Origin: an uncultured bacterium
GTDB lineage: Bacteria > Cyanobacteriota > Vampirovibrionia > Gastranaerophilales > Gastranaerophilaceae
Assembly (NCBI GenBank): GCA_946622415.1
Contig: CAMOPX010000003.1
Span: 62,001-126,000 of the forward strand
Direction: 5' to 3'
Length of the DNA stretch: 64,000 bases
In this document: positions 8,636 through 18,500 of the stretch, piece by piece
Numbering within the stretch: the stretch's first letter is position 1
Layout: the number at the start of each line of letters is the position of its first letter
The notes under the pieces: model-generated
Seen by the model: only the letters and a program-made list of their open reading frames with translations
Told to the model about the DNA's origin: nothing
The model's database searches: none
Made by a program: the position numbers and the translations under genes

Positions 8636-11137
8636 TTAGTTTAATATGTAATTAAAGGTATTATTTAACACACCTGAAAATTCTTCGTTTTTATTTTTAG
8701 AAAAGAATGAATCATAGTTTTCGTGAGAATCGAAATTTTGTTTATTTCTTTTATGTTCACTGTTTTCTTTTTGTTGATTTTGTTGCTGATTAAATTCATC
8801 CTCTTTTTGATTTCCGTTGTTTTGGTTTCCTTCATATGTGGATGAACCTGTTTCCCCTGCTGTTTTGATTTGAATTGTATTTACATTTACTCCTGCATCC
8901 GACAAATGTTGTCTTAGGGAATCAATGTTTTTTTCTATATAATTTTTAACATCCGCATTTTGCACAAGAATATGTGTTGATAATCCTTTTTCGTTGACGG
9001 ATAATTCAATGGATAATCTTCCTAAATCATAGGGTCTTAATACCATTGTCAATTTTTGTGCAGCCGATGGATTAAAGTTTTGAAGTTTATCTGATATTTG
9101 GTTAAAAATGTTGCTTGATTCAATTCTTGATTGTATGTTTTGGTTTTGTTGAATTACTTTTTCAAATGAAATATTTTTAATAATATTGTTATTTTGATTT
9201 ATCGGAAGAACATTATTTTTATTGTTTTGAGAATTTGCATTGATTGCAATTTTTGCAATTTCATCAGATACGGATAATGCGCCTGACTCTTTATATGTAT
9301 TTTCAAAGGTCATTTCTTCTATTAAATCAATTTTATCTTTCTCAAACATTCCGGTTGTATTTTGCGGTTTGGTTTCTGATGTTTCATCGGATATTTCAAT
9401 TTCATCCATAGAAACTTCATCTGTTTCCGCAGTAATTTCAATTTCTTCTTTGGTATTTGTTTCTTTTGTTTTTGGTTGTTCTATTGTGTTTGTTTTTGGT
9501 TGTTCTTTTAAAACATTTTGTTTTTTAAAAATATCATCTTTGTTATTTTGATTGTTTGAGTTGTCGTTATTTGATAGTTCATCCTGATTTGTTGAAGAAT
9601 TAAAGTTGCTTTCCATTATTGTTTTTTGTTCGCTATTTTCTTCAACTTTTGAATTATCTGTTTGTATTGTTGTTTCTTTTTCTGTTGTTTCTATTATAGA
9701 TGTATCAATAGTTTTTGCCGTTTTGTCTGTTTTAATATCTTTTGATTCAAAGGTTGTTTTGTTTGTATTATCTTTTGATAAATTTGTTTGGTCTGGTTCT
9801 TTTGTTTCTGTATTGCTATCAGAAATGGTTGTTGCTTGAACGGTTTTATTTGTATATTCTTCCAATTTTACTTCTTTGGTTTCAAGATTTTTTATTAAAG
9901 GAATTTTATCGTTGTTTTCATTGTTAACAGTTTCTTTTACTGATACTGTATCTTTAGCATTCTTATCGTCTTTTATGTTTTCTTTTAAAAATTCTTTTAT
10001 TTTGGATAAATTTTCTTTAATCTTATTCAAATCTTCTTTTATATCATTTTTATCTTTATTTGTTTCAATTTTTTCTTCTGTTTGCGTTAAAAGATTTTTT
10101 GTTTCATCACATGTTTCTTTTGTGTCTTTGTCATTAGATTCTGCTGATATTTCATCCAGAAGTTTTTTTATTTCTTTTAGTTCTTTTATATCAAATTCTT
10201 CGTTGATTTTTTCAGTATCTTTTACAACTATTTCTTCTTTGACTGTAGTTTTTAGTTTAGATATTATATCTTCAATTGTTTTTTGAATTTCTTTTGATGA
10301 ATCAGAATCTATAGTTGTATTTTGAATTGAATTTTTTGTATCATCAAGTATACTGTTTAATTCTTGCTTGCTTTCGTCTGTCAGGTCGCTATTGTTTATT
10401 ACATCCGTTACCTTTTCAACAAGACCCAAAGAATCATTATTCAAATCTGCTTCTGTTGCAAATTCTTCTATTTTTTTGATAAGTTCATCCGTGTTTGACA
10501 GCTTTATTTCTGCCGTGATATTCAAGATTTCCGCTGTTTCGATTGTTTCTTGTGTTGTTATTTCTGAATTATTTTCAGATGGTATTGTTTGAATGTCGTT
10601 TGTATCGTTTTCTAAAAAAATAACCGGTGATGAGCATACAGGTGAGCTATTATTTATGTCTGTTTCTTTTTCTGCATTTATGTCAGATGAATCTATTTCA
10701 GACGTTGGAGCTTTTGTAGTCAGAATATTTTTTGTATCAGTTACGGAATTTTCAGATTTTTTATCTGTTGTGGAGTTTTTCTTTATTAAATCTTTTTTAT
10801 TATTTGTATCTTTTGTGTCGATATTTTGTTGGTTTTTTATATCGTTCTTTTCTATAGTTTTTGTATCGTTTGTTTTTGTTGTTTTGGATTGTTTTTTTGG
10901 TTTTTCATTTGGAGTTGTATTATTTTCTATTGTTTTTTTATTGATACTGCTTGTATTTGATTTTATTGCTTTGGATACAAAATTTGATTGCACTTGAGAT
11001 GATTTTGCACTAACATTATCCATTAATTTTGAAAAATTAACTTTTTCCTTGCGTGATGCTGTTTTATTTGCAGATATTACTTCTGCAAATGTTTCCTTTG
11101 CGTTTTCTACTGTATTTAATATTGATTGTTGTGCCAT
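8636..11137 (-). CDS. fliK: flagellar hook-length control protein FliK (very long)
   Basis: An 833-residue protein whose last ~200 residues carry the Flg_hook domain: A-Q-K-L-T-M-V-L-R-P-Y-D-L-G-R-L-S-I-E-L followed by Q-H-L-S-D-A-G-V-N-V. This domain in FliK switches the export gate from hook to filament substrates. The preceding ~620 residues are low-complexity, rich in Asn, Lys, Thr, Glu and Asp, and presumably form the extended molecular ruler. Typical FliK is 400-600 residues, so the ruler is unusually long here. The gene lies between fliJ (11 bp upstream) and flgD (14 bp downstream). The many long open frames on the opposite strand are produced by this biased composition. Confidence 0.9.
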   Translation of the reverse strand: MAQQSILNTVENAKETFAEVISANKTASRKEKVNFSKLMDNVSAKSSQVQSNFVSKAIKSNTSSINKKTIENNTTPNEKPKKQSKTTKTNDTKTIEKNDIKNQQNIDTKDTNNKKDLIKKNSTTDKKSENSVTDTKNILTTKAPTSEIDSSDINAEKETDINNSSPVCSSPVIFLENDTNDIQTIPSENNSEITTQETIETAEILNITAEIKLSNTDELIKKIEEFATEADLNNDSLGLVEKVTDVINNSDLTDESKQELNSILDDTKNSIQNTTIDSDSSKEIQKTIEDIISKLKTTVKEEIVVKDTEKINEEFDIKELKEIKKLLDEISAESNDKDTKETCDETKNLLTQTEEKIETNKDKNDIKEDLNKIKENLSKIKEFLKENIKDDKNAKDTVSVKETVNNENNDKIPLIKNLETKEVKLEEYTNKTVQATTISDSNTETKEPDQTNLSKDNTNKTTFESKDIKTDKTAKTIDTSIIETTEKETTIQTDNSKVEENSEQKTIMESNFNSSTNQDELSNNDNSNNQNNKDDIFKKQNVLKEQPKTNTIEQPKTKETNTKEEIEITAETDEVSMDEIEISDETSETKPQNTTGMFEKDKIDLIEEMTFENTYKESGALSVSDEIAKIAINANSQNNKNNVLPINQNNNIIKNISFEKVIQQNQNIQSRIESSNIFNQISDKLQNFNPSAAQKLTMVLRPYDLGRLSIELSVNEKGLSTHILVQNADVKNYIEKNIDSLRQHLSDAGVNVNTIQIKTAGETGSSTYEGNQNNGNQKEDEFNQQQNQQKENSEHKRNKQNFDSHENYDSFFSKNKNEEFSGVLNNTFNYILN

Positions 11138-11148
11138 ATTATACCTTA

Positions 11149-11589
11149 TTATGCAGTTCTTTTTGAATTTGTAATGTCATCCAGTGTTTTTATTTCTTCA
11201 TAAAGAACTTGTTTATCGTAGTCCTCTTTTTGTTTCTGTTTTAAGTTTTCTATCGTTTTTAATTCAATATATGCTTTTTTTGTATTTTCCTGTTGTTTAT
11301 TTAATTCTATTTCAATGTTTTTTATTATGTTTTGCTGGGTTATTACTTCGCTATCTATTTTTGATAGATAATTGCCGTAATTATTGATTAAAGAAGTACA
11401 GAAGCCTACTTGTTGAAAGTATTTTTCCGAATCATTCTTTAATGTTTCGAGCTTCAAAATTAAATTTTCCAGTTCTTCCTTTTCTTTGTTATAGGATTGA
11501 ACAATTTTTGATAATTTAATTCGCTCGTCTTCCAGTGTGTGTTCTCTTAATAACAGCACACTTTCAAGGTTAAATTTAAACCTCCTCAA
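11149..11589 (-). CDS. fliJ: flagellar export chaperone FliJ
   Basis: A 146-residue all-helical coiled-coil protein. FliJ is the stalk-like activator of the FliI ATPase that links it to the export gate FlhA. The N-terminus M-R-R-F-K-F-N-L-E-S-V-L-L-L-R-E matches the conserved FliJ start (K-F-x-L-E-x-V-L-x-x-R). That match supports the TTG at 11589 as start codon even though no in-frame ATG precedes it and the Shine-Dalgarno is weak. It is first in the operon, and fliI, its usual upstream neighbour, is not in this window. Confidence 0.85.
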   Translation of the reverse strand: MRRFKFNLESVLLLREHTLEDERIKLSKIVQSYNKEKEELENLILKLETLKNDSEKYFQQVGFCTSLINNYGNYLSKIDSEVITQQNIIKNIEIELNKQQENTKKAYIELKTIENLKQKQKEDYDKQVLYEEIKTLDDITNSKRTA

Positions 11590-11611
11590 TTTCTAATTCT
11601 ATCCCCATATA

Positions 11612-11640
11612 ATTTTATGTATAGATAAAGAATATCTAAA
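11612..11640 (-). promoter_or_regulatory. candidate promoter of the fliJ-fliK-flgD-flgE operon
   Basis: On the minus strand, TTTAGA (11635-11640) and TAAAAT (11612-11617) are 17 bp apart, just upstream of fliJ. The -35 is weak. It does not look like a sigma-28 or sigma-54 flagellar promoter. Confidence 0.3.
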
Positions 11641-11711
11641 TTTGTTTTTTTCTTCATCATCTGATATGTTGAAAAACATCAGTTATTTTTTTAAAAAATA
11701 CTTTATATATA

Positions 11712-11740
11712 TTAAAGCTCTCGAATTTCGAGAGCTTTAA
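11712..11740 (-). terminator. terminator of the prepilin cluster
   Basis: A perfect 13-bp stem (TTAAAGCTCTCGA / TCGAGAGCTTTAA) with a 3-nt loop, starting directly after the stop at 11742. It separates the prepilin cluster from the flagellar operon on the same strand. Confidence 0.85.
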
Positions 11741-11741
11741 A

Positions 11742-12464
11742 TTATTGTTCATCATCTTTAAAATCTGTTGCTTTTAGGAAAGATTTTGCGGTTTTGTCGT
11801 TATCGTGCAGCTGCATTTTTCCGTCGTATCTGACATACATATAAAATTTGTCCCTGTTTTTAACATTACTCAAATCTTTTGATGAGCTTGTATTTTTTCT
11901 TATTGTAGTTAATGTTGGTGCATTTGGCACTTTGTCGCCGTTTACATCAATCGCAATTAAAAAACCGCTTACATTATCGGTAGAGGCAGCATTATAAATC
12001 GTCCATTTGATTCCGTCTGTTGTTGTGAATGAACAATTTTTACCAGAATTATCAAATACGGTTTTTGCTTCCAGATTCAGGTTGTTTGAAAACAAATTGC
12101 AAAATTTTATACGTCTGTATTTATTTGCGTCAGTTTCACTAAGGTCTTGTTTGCTCCAATCGGTATTAGCGACAGTGACAGGGCTATTATAATTTGTTGT
12201 ACTTGTATAATAATCGGGTCCCAATATCTTAACATCTGAATGTTCTTTAAAACCGAAATTTTTATAGTCATAAGGATAATATGTTTCATCGTTTACGAGT
12301 TCTACTACTGTTCTTTCTGTTAAGGAATATGCTTTTTTAAACATTGCCTTGTTTCTGTTGATTTTATTACCGAAAGAAGATAACATTAAAACTGTTATTA
12401 CTCCTATGACGCATAATACAACTAATGTTTCTGCCAGTGTAAATGCTTTATTTTGTTTTTTCAT
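11742..12464 (-). CDS. type IV prepilin-like protein
   Basis: A 240-residue protein with leader M-K-K-Q-N-K-A, then F-T-L-A-E and a hydrophobic helix (residues 8-30). Ala instead of Gly precedes the predicted peptidase cut, which is tolerated in many prepilins. The globular part ends in a D-V-N-G-D-K-V-P-N loop followed by R-D-K-F-Y-M-Y-V-R-Y-D-G-K. This is the same signature as the proteins at 854 and 14367, and it recalls the Ca2+-binding end of major pseudopilins (inference). It is third in a minus-strand cluster, 17 bp after the preceding gene. Confidence 0.8.
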   Translation of the reverse strand: MKKQNKAFTLAETLVVLCVIGVITVLMLSSFGNKINRNKAMFKKAYSLTERTVVELVNDETYYPYDYKNFGFKEHSDVKILGPDYYTSTTNYNSPVTVANTDWSKQDLSETDANKYRRIKFCNLFSNNLNLEAKTVFDNSGKNCSFTTTDGIKWTIYNAASTDNVSGFLIAIDVNGDKVPNAPTLTTIRKNTSSSKDLSNVKNRDKFYMYVRYDGKMQLHDNDKTAKSFLKATDFKDDEQ

Positions 12465-12481
12465 TTTTTATTTCCTTATTA

Positions 12482-13471
12482 TTACCAGATAATCAAAACT
12501 ACACCATTCTTTTTCGGATTGCGTGTGTCATCTTGATAATATTTTAGCAATTCATCCGTTAATCCGTTTTGTATGCTTTCAGGTAACATCTTTAATATTT
12601 TAACGATTTTTGCTTTACTTAATACTACATGTTTATTCTTGATTGATGAATCTTCTCTTTCTACGTTAACTTTGACTATTCCTCTGTCTGTTCCGTCACT
12701 TCTTATGCATTTTCCTTTAATGTAGTTATTTTCAGATTGATAAGAAGATTCTTGCAATTGGCAAGAATGATCCTGAATTGTTAATGCTGTTTCATCACGC
12801 TGACCTTCATTCTGTACACTCATACAAGCTATATTTATGCTTTGTCCGTTTGCATCAATATTACATATGGGTTTTTCTCCGGATTCACATGGTGTTTCTA
12901 TTCCATTTGTAGTGCCGCATTTATTGTCTTCGCAATCTAAAGATTCTATAAATTTACATTTTTTTAAATTTCTGTAAGTAACTCCTGTTGTTATATTTCC
13001 CAATGCTTCTACTATGTTATTTCCGTTTTGCATTACTTTTGTATCGCCGTTAGTTTGATCGCCTATTGTAAAATCCAATTTCATTTCTTCTTCATTGGCT
13101 CCGCTCGGTGCTTCAATGTAACTTTGGCTAACTTGTCCTTCAATACATTGTTGTTGACCGTCTACAAGCTTGCAATCGTTATTCGCTCCTGCTGCAAAGA
13201 TATAGTATTTATAGGCGCGCCTATCCATTTCAAACTCGCATTTATCGATATTAGCATACACTTGTCTGTGACCATCAAAGAACCTGTCTTTTTTTCTTCC
13301 GTCGCTACCTATCCAGCATGCGTATATACCGCTTATTGTAACTTTATTTAACGGTACAGGTTTTTTTCTTGTTAATGTAGTCATTGTTAAAAGAATTACA
13401 AGTGCCAAAAGCACCATAGATATAATTGATTCTGCAAGGGAGAATCCTTTTTTTTCTTTAAACTTCATCAT
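12482..13471 (-). CDS. prepilin-like protein with cysteine-rich exported domain
   Basis: A 329-residue protein with leader M-M-K-F-K-E-K-K-G, then F-S-L-A-E and a hydrophobic helix to about residue 30. The exported part has more than a dozen cysteines, many spaced for disulfides. It ends in a short beta-type tail N-G-V-V-L-I-I-W, which parallels the G-G-L-V-I-I-K tail of the gene just upstream. The start overlaps the upstream stop by 4 bases (ATGA), so the two are translationally coupled. A minor pilin, or a surface protein anchored through the pilin pathway, is the likeliest role. I do not recognise the exported domain. Confidence 0.75.
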   Translation of the reverse strand: MMKFKEKKGFSLAESIISMVLLALVILLTMTTLTRKKPVPLNKVTISGIYACWIGSDGRKKDRFFDGHRQVYANIDKCEFEMDRRAYKYYIFAAGANNDCKLVDGQQQCIEGQVSQSYIEAPSGANEEEMKLDFTIGDQTNGDTKVMQNGNNIVEALGNITTGVTYRNLKKCKFIESLDCEDNKCGTTNGIETPCESGEKPICNIDANGQSINIACMSVQNEGQRDETALTIQDHSCQLQESSYQSENNYIKGKCIRSDGTDRGIVKVNVEREDSSIKNKHVVLSKAKIVKILKMLPESIQNGLTDELLKYYQDDTRNPKKNGVVLIIW

Positions 13472-14220
13472 TTTATTATTACTAAGCCTCCCATGCCTAC
13501 TTCTGCTTTTTCTTTTTTATCTTTCGGTTTTATTCCGCCGTTTCCGTATAAATCTTTGTCTTCTAAGGAAATACTGGAATATCTATCGTTTTTAACAATA
13601 TTATAATTTTCGTTAGAAGTTATTCCGCCTTCTGCTGAATCTATTATTACGACTTTGTTGTCGCGGTCTTCCTTGCATTTTGCACTATTAATATTTCGTG
13701 TCATATTTTCGGGAATTGTACATATAACGGTTTTTTCTCCATTTTTGCCATTACTTCCGCCTTTACCAACTTCCATTAAATAATAGCCCGTTAGTATTCC
13801 TTCGTATATTTTATTATTTGAGTCATTTGTGATGTCTTTATTTTCATCTAATGTAGGAATCATTATCGTTTTTGTTTCTCCGGGGAAGCCAATAGAGAAT
13901 TTGATAGAGCTTTTATCCGTGGCGCCTGCGCCTCCGCCAACCAAAATAATTGTATAAAATTCGTTCGTATTTTTATTGTAATCTAGTACGGTCTCGGTTT
14001 TAGTACCTTTTCCATCTAAATATGTGAGTGTAGAAGTATGAGCATCGTAAATGCATTTTGTCTTGCATTCCACAATGTTATCAAATTTTTTCGCCTTTTG
14101 TGGTTTAACATCTCTTTTTAATATAATTACGGGAGCAACAACACAAACAATAGCCATTATGACGGTTGTGAGTATTAATTCCGCAATTGTAAAAGCTGAT
14201 TTATTATTATTCTTCTTCAA
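13468..14220 (-). CDS. prepilin-like protein with glycine-rich domain
   Basis: A 250-residue protein with leader M-K-K-N-N-N-K-S-A, then F-T-I-A-E and a hydrophobic helix (residues 10-30). The exported part carries Y-T-I-I-L-V-G-G-G-A-G-A and later G-K-G-G-S-N-G-K-N-G, and ends G-M-G-G-L-V-I-I-K. These Gly-rich beta strands resemble those in glycine-rich tail-fibre and surface domains. It is first of the three-gene minus-strand cluster and overlaps the next gene by ATGA. The promoter should lie in 14221-14366, shared with the divergent prepilin at 14367. Confidence 0.75.
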   Translation of the reverse strand: MKKNNNKSAFTIAELILTTVIMAIVCVVAPVIILKRDVKPQKAKKFDNIVECKTKCIYDAHTSTLTYLDGKGTKTETVLDYNKNTNEFYTIILVGGGAGATDKSSIKFSIGFPGETKTIMIPTLDENKDITNDSNNKIYEGILTGYYLMEVGKGGSNGKNGEKTVICTIPENMTRNINSAKCKEDRDNKVVIIDSAEGGITSNENYNIVKNDRYSSISLEDKDLYGNGGIKPKDKKEKAEVGMGGLVIIK

Positions 14221-14366
14221 AATAACCTCTGTTTATAAAAAATCACCAATTCTTCATATTAATATATATAATAATATCAAATTTTTATAAAATTACAATT
14301 TAAATACATCTTGTAAAGTATATATTCTTTTTCGTAATATGGTACTATTTACTGTGAGGGTTTTGC

Positions 14367-15353
14367 ATGAAAAATAAATCAGGATTTACTTTACCGGAAC
14401 TACTTATTGTATTAACGATTGCAGGGATTTTAATCGTTATTTCTTTGTATACTGTAAACAATAGATTTACGGACTTTTTTACAAGATATTATGCGGCTTA
14501 TGATGCATTAAATAAAGCTGTCTATAATACATATACCGATACTTATTGCAGGGTAAAGGCGGTCGGTTCAGCGGATTGCGTAGTTGGCGATGATAGCTTT
14601 TCTTCGGCGAGTAAAAAAAATAAGAACGAAGGTCGTCCTTTTCCGACAACTACAACGCAACTTTGCAATCGTCTAAAAGAATATTTAAATGCAGTTGATG
14701 GCGAAGGAAAATGCGGCGCTGCCTCAGTAACAGACCCTAAGAATATATACGTAAACGGAAGTGACAAACCATATCTTCAGTTTGCTCTGAGTAACGGGTT
14801 TAGGATTTATTTTTCAAATATATATAAAAATGTTAACTTCCCTCATGGCGAAACACAAAAAAAATACAATTTTTTTATAGTCTATGTTGATTTAAACGGA
14901 AAACAGGGGCCAAACAGATTCACTCTTCCGCACCCAGATATTGTTCCTTTTATTATAACGTTCAAAGGTGATGTTATACCTGTCGGACTTCCCACTCTTG
15001 ATAAAACATATGCGACAGCAAGGGTTGTAACAAGCGATGGCACCGAAACAAAATCCTTCACGATTGATGAAGCAGTACAAATTGCATTTGGCAGTGAAAA
15101 AGTTGAGCTTGGCGAAGATGATCCAAAAACCTGTAAAGCATATATGTATACGGATATTCCGATTACATTAATGCGAGATTTCCATGATAAAGCTTTGTAT
15201 AAAAGTATGCTTATTCCGCATGGCGCACCAAGAATTCCTCATCATAAACTCGGTAATGATAGAGATAATACGAGTGAAAATTTCCTTGGTTGTGCTTGTG
15301 GTACGTTCAATTGTATGTTGAAGATAGATGAAAACTTGGAAAGAAGACACTAG
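14367..15353 (+). CDS. type IV prepilin-like protein
   Basis: A 328-residue protein with leader M-K-N-K-S-G, then F-T-L-P-E and a hydrophobic helix (residues 7-27). Pro at +4 before Glu+5 is common in prepilins. It contains V-D-L-N-G-K-Q-G-P-N, followed by a strand ending F-K-G-D-V, again the D-x-N-G-x-K-x-P-N signature. The C-terminal ~100 residues form an extra segment with a C-A-C-G-T-F-N-C cluster near the end. It is transcribed away from the three-gene prepilin cluster and ends in a strong terminator. Confidence 0.8.
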   Translation: MKNKSGFTLPELLIVLTIAGILIVISLYTVNNRFTDFFTRYYAAYDALNKAVYNTYTDTYCRVKAVGSADCVVGDDSFSSASKKNKNEGRPFPTTTTQLCNRLKEYLNAVDGEGKCGAASVTDPKNIYVNGSDKPYLQFALSNGFRIYFSNIYKNVNFPHGETQKKYNFFIVYVDLNGKQGPNRFTLPHPDIVPFIITFKGDVIPVGLPTLDKTYATARVVTSDGTETKSFTIDEAVQIAFGSEKVELGEDDPKTCKAYMYTDIPITLMRDFHDKALYKSMLIPHGAPRIPHHKLGNDRDNTSENFLGCACGTFNCMLKIDENLERRH

Positions 15354-15359
15354 AAACAT

Positions 15360-15383
15360 AAAAGCTCCCTTTAAGGAGCTTTT
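15360..15383 (+). terminator. terminator of the prepilin gene at 14367
   Basis: AAAAGCTCC / GGAGCTTTT stem with a 6-nt loop and terminal T-run, 7 bases after the stop. Confidence 0.85.
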
Positions 15384-15591
15384 AATCATAGATTAACTTA
15401 ATTAATCATATTGCGGGATTGTCCTGAGGTTTTAACTTCCGAAACATCACCGCAGCAGTAATATAATTCCCGACAATCGAACATTTATAACATTTGTTAA
15501 ATTATGTAAAAGTTTTTCGGGTAAATTAAAGATAATTACAGTAAATACCGTTAATAATTCTATGGTGCATTAAAAAAAGGGAATAAGAACT

Positions 15592-18500
15592 ATGATTCAC
15601 AACAGCAAATTTAACAAAGATTTACAACCGGTTAAACCTTCAACAAATCTTCCGAAGGTAGTTAATCCTGAAGGCGAAGATGAAGTACAAGGACTTTTGT
15701 CCGAAAAAAACGATACAGAAAGAGAAATTTCATCTCAACAAAATAATGTTGATGCTGCAAAAGAAGATAGTGAAATTAGCAAGGAAGAAATTGAAAGTTT
15801 ATCGAATGATTTGCAAACCGCAACTCAAAATATGGAAACAATGACCCAGGCTGCAACGCAAGCTGATGAAGCTGCAACGGGTCAAGAAAATTTAGCAAAT
15901 GATTTATTTTCTCAGGCTGCTTCTCTTCCGGATGAAATACCCGATACATCAGCAACACCTGATGAAAACGGCAATGTACCGATGAAAAAAAATGAAGCAA
16001 AAATTGCGCTTTTAAAACAAGCTCAAGAAGCAAAAGCTGAAGCTGAAGAAATGAGAAATGAGGCAAATGAATTAAAATCACAAGAACAAGAATATGCAGA
16101 AATATGTAAAAATTTATCTGATTCAATTGATAATATTGAATCAAAAGGCGATGATACAGAAGAAAAAGTAAAAATCGAAGAAGAATCTCTTAATGAATTA
16201 AATGAAAAGAAAGATGAATTAGATAAAAAAATTGAAGAAGCAAAAAGTAAAGAAGAAAATACATCTTCTGAAAATTTATTATATGAAAATCAAGATGGTA
16301 TAAATCAAGAGCTATTGAATTCTGATTATGAACCAAAAGGAACAGCTGTTCTTAATGAAGAAGGTAAATATGTAACACCTGACGGTTGGGAATATCAAGA
16401 ACTTCAGCCCGGAATGTTTCAACTAAAAAAAGATGATGGTGAATATATAATGTTGCAATCCGGAGAAGATGGCGCATATATTGCAGGCAGTTTATGTAAT
16501 GTTAAAATTGACCCTAAAAACAATCAAACCGTGGTGGATTATGGTGAAGGAACAAACTTTGCGGTACAAATGAATTTTGATGAAAACGGTAATTTAATCA
16601 GAACTCAAACTTCAAAAGAAGGCAAAACAACAATTACAAAAACTGATGATAACGGTGCATTAATTACTCAAATGGTTGATGAAAACGGAAAAATTGTTTA
16701 TGCTCAAAGCGGTTCTGATGGAAAACCCGCTTCATTTGTTTTACCTGATAAAAATGGCGAATTTATAGAATATTCATACACTTATAACAGTGATACAGAC
16801 AATAGCCGACCCGAATCTAAAGTTGACAATCCTGAAGCAATTTCAGATGAAAATAATGAAGAAAAAGTTGATAAAGAAACTGATGAAGCCGCAACAACCG
16901 AAGAACCCGAAGAAGCCGCAACAACTGAAGAACCGGAAGAAGCAGCGACCGAAGAACCCGAAGAAGTTGAAGAAGAACCTGCAGAATCAGCTGAAACAGA
17001 AGAACCTGAAACAACAGATGATGACTCTGAAACATACAGCAAGTTTTCAAAAGACCAAAATGGTAATCCTGATGAAATATTAGGATTTAAAAACAATAAC
17101 AATGAAACATATGACATTGCAGGATTTGAAGGTTTAAAATTTGCGGATAACGGAGAAAAATTCGCAGATGAACCTGAAATTGGAAAAACATACGAATTTA
17201 CAAAAGATGGTGAAGAAAATACTGTATATAAATTAAACGTAACGGAAGAAAACGGCGAAAAGGTATATACAGTTACAAAAACAGATGATTCAGGTGAAAA
17301 AACAGAACAAAGCTATAATTTTGATAAAAATGAACTTACAACAAAAAATCTGGATAAAGATGATAAATTAATAAATTCTATTACTTATAAATATGATGAC
17401 CATGGAAAGGTTACAAATGTAAACGGCCGCGCCGTTGCAAATATGCCCGAGGACGATGATACGAATACTGATTCTAAATCAACAGACGAAATGCATCCTG
17501 AAGAAATCCCGGCAAATTCTGCTGAAGAGCCAAAGGAAGAATCAGCGGATGATGTTACTGAAGAAGAACCTTCTTCAACAACAACAGAAGAACCTGCGGA
17601 AACAACTCTGGAATTACCCCAAAATTTAGAAGAAGAATACGCAATTGAAGGTAATCCCGACGACGAATATGGACTAAAAGAACAGTCTGACGGAAAATAT
17701 TCGGTTGCAGGTATGGATAACTTGGAACCTGTTGGCGATTTCAATATTGATGAGATTGAATACGGTTCTGAAAATCAATATGAATTTACAGACGAAGACG
17801 GTAATTCGGTAGTTCTGTATGTTGAAAATAACAACGGCAATATAACATATAATGCCGTACAATCCACAGACACCGGCTCGGTTATGAATATATATGATTC
17901 TAATGAAAATAAAATAGATATTACAAATTATGACAACGATAGCAATCCTCAAGGCGGATGTACGATAATGTACAATGAGTCAGGTACTGTTAGATATTGG
18001 GAAATCCAAAGTGAAATTGTTACGGAACAAAATGAAGACGGCACAATGACACCTAAAGAATGTAAAATAAAAACCATAGAAGGCGAATTTACCTTCAAAT
18101 CCGGAAAATTTTACGATAGCGACGGCAATGAATATGATTCCCAAGAAGATGCAATACCGTCATATAAAAATGCAACTTCAACAAATGATTCCGAAACCTC
18201 GCAAGAAAGAGCGTGGGATAGAAATGATTTAAATAGAGAAGCTATTACAAACCACGATAATATTAATGACCCGAAAAATAACTGGGGCAAGGATGAAACA
18301 AACATTAAAGGCACGCAATTTGATTTAGATATATTCCACGATAAATATAAAGATAAATATACTAAAGGTAGTGAAGAATATACGCAAGCTGTTGCAAATG
18401 ACGTTAATGCCACATTAGCAGAAAGATATGATTGCGACCTTACAACCGATGAAGGTAAAGAAAAATTAGCTGATGTATATCAAACAATGGCCGAAAGTGA

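Noticed and set aside
9240-10997. Several long plus-strand open frames opposite fliK
   Set aside because: They are the mirror of low-complexity Asn/Thr/Glu codons on the minus strand; hydrophobic Phe/Ser/Val-rich products with no starts supported by ribosome sites.
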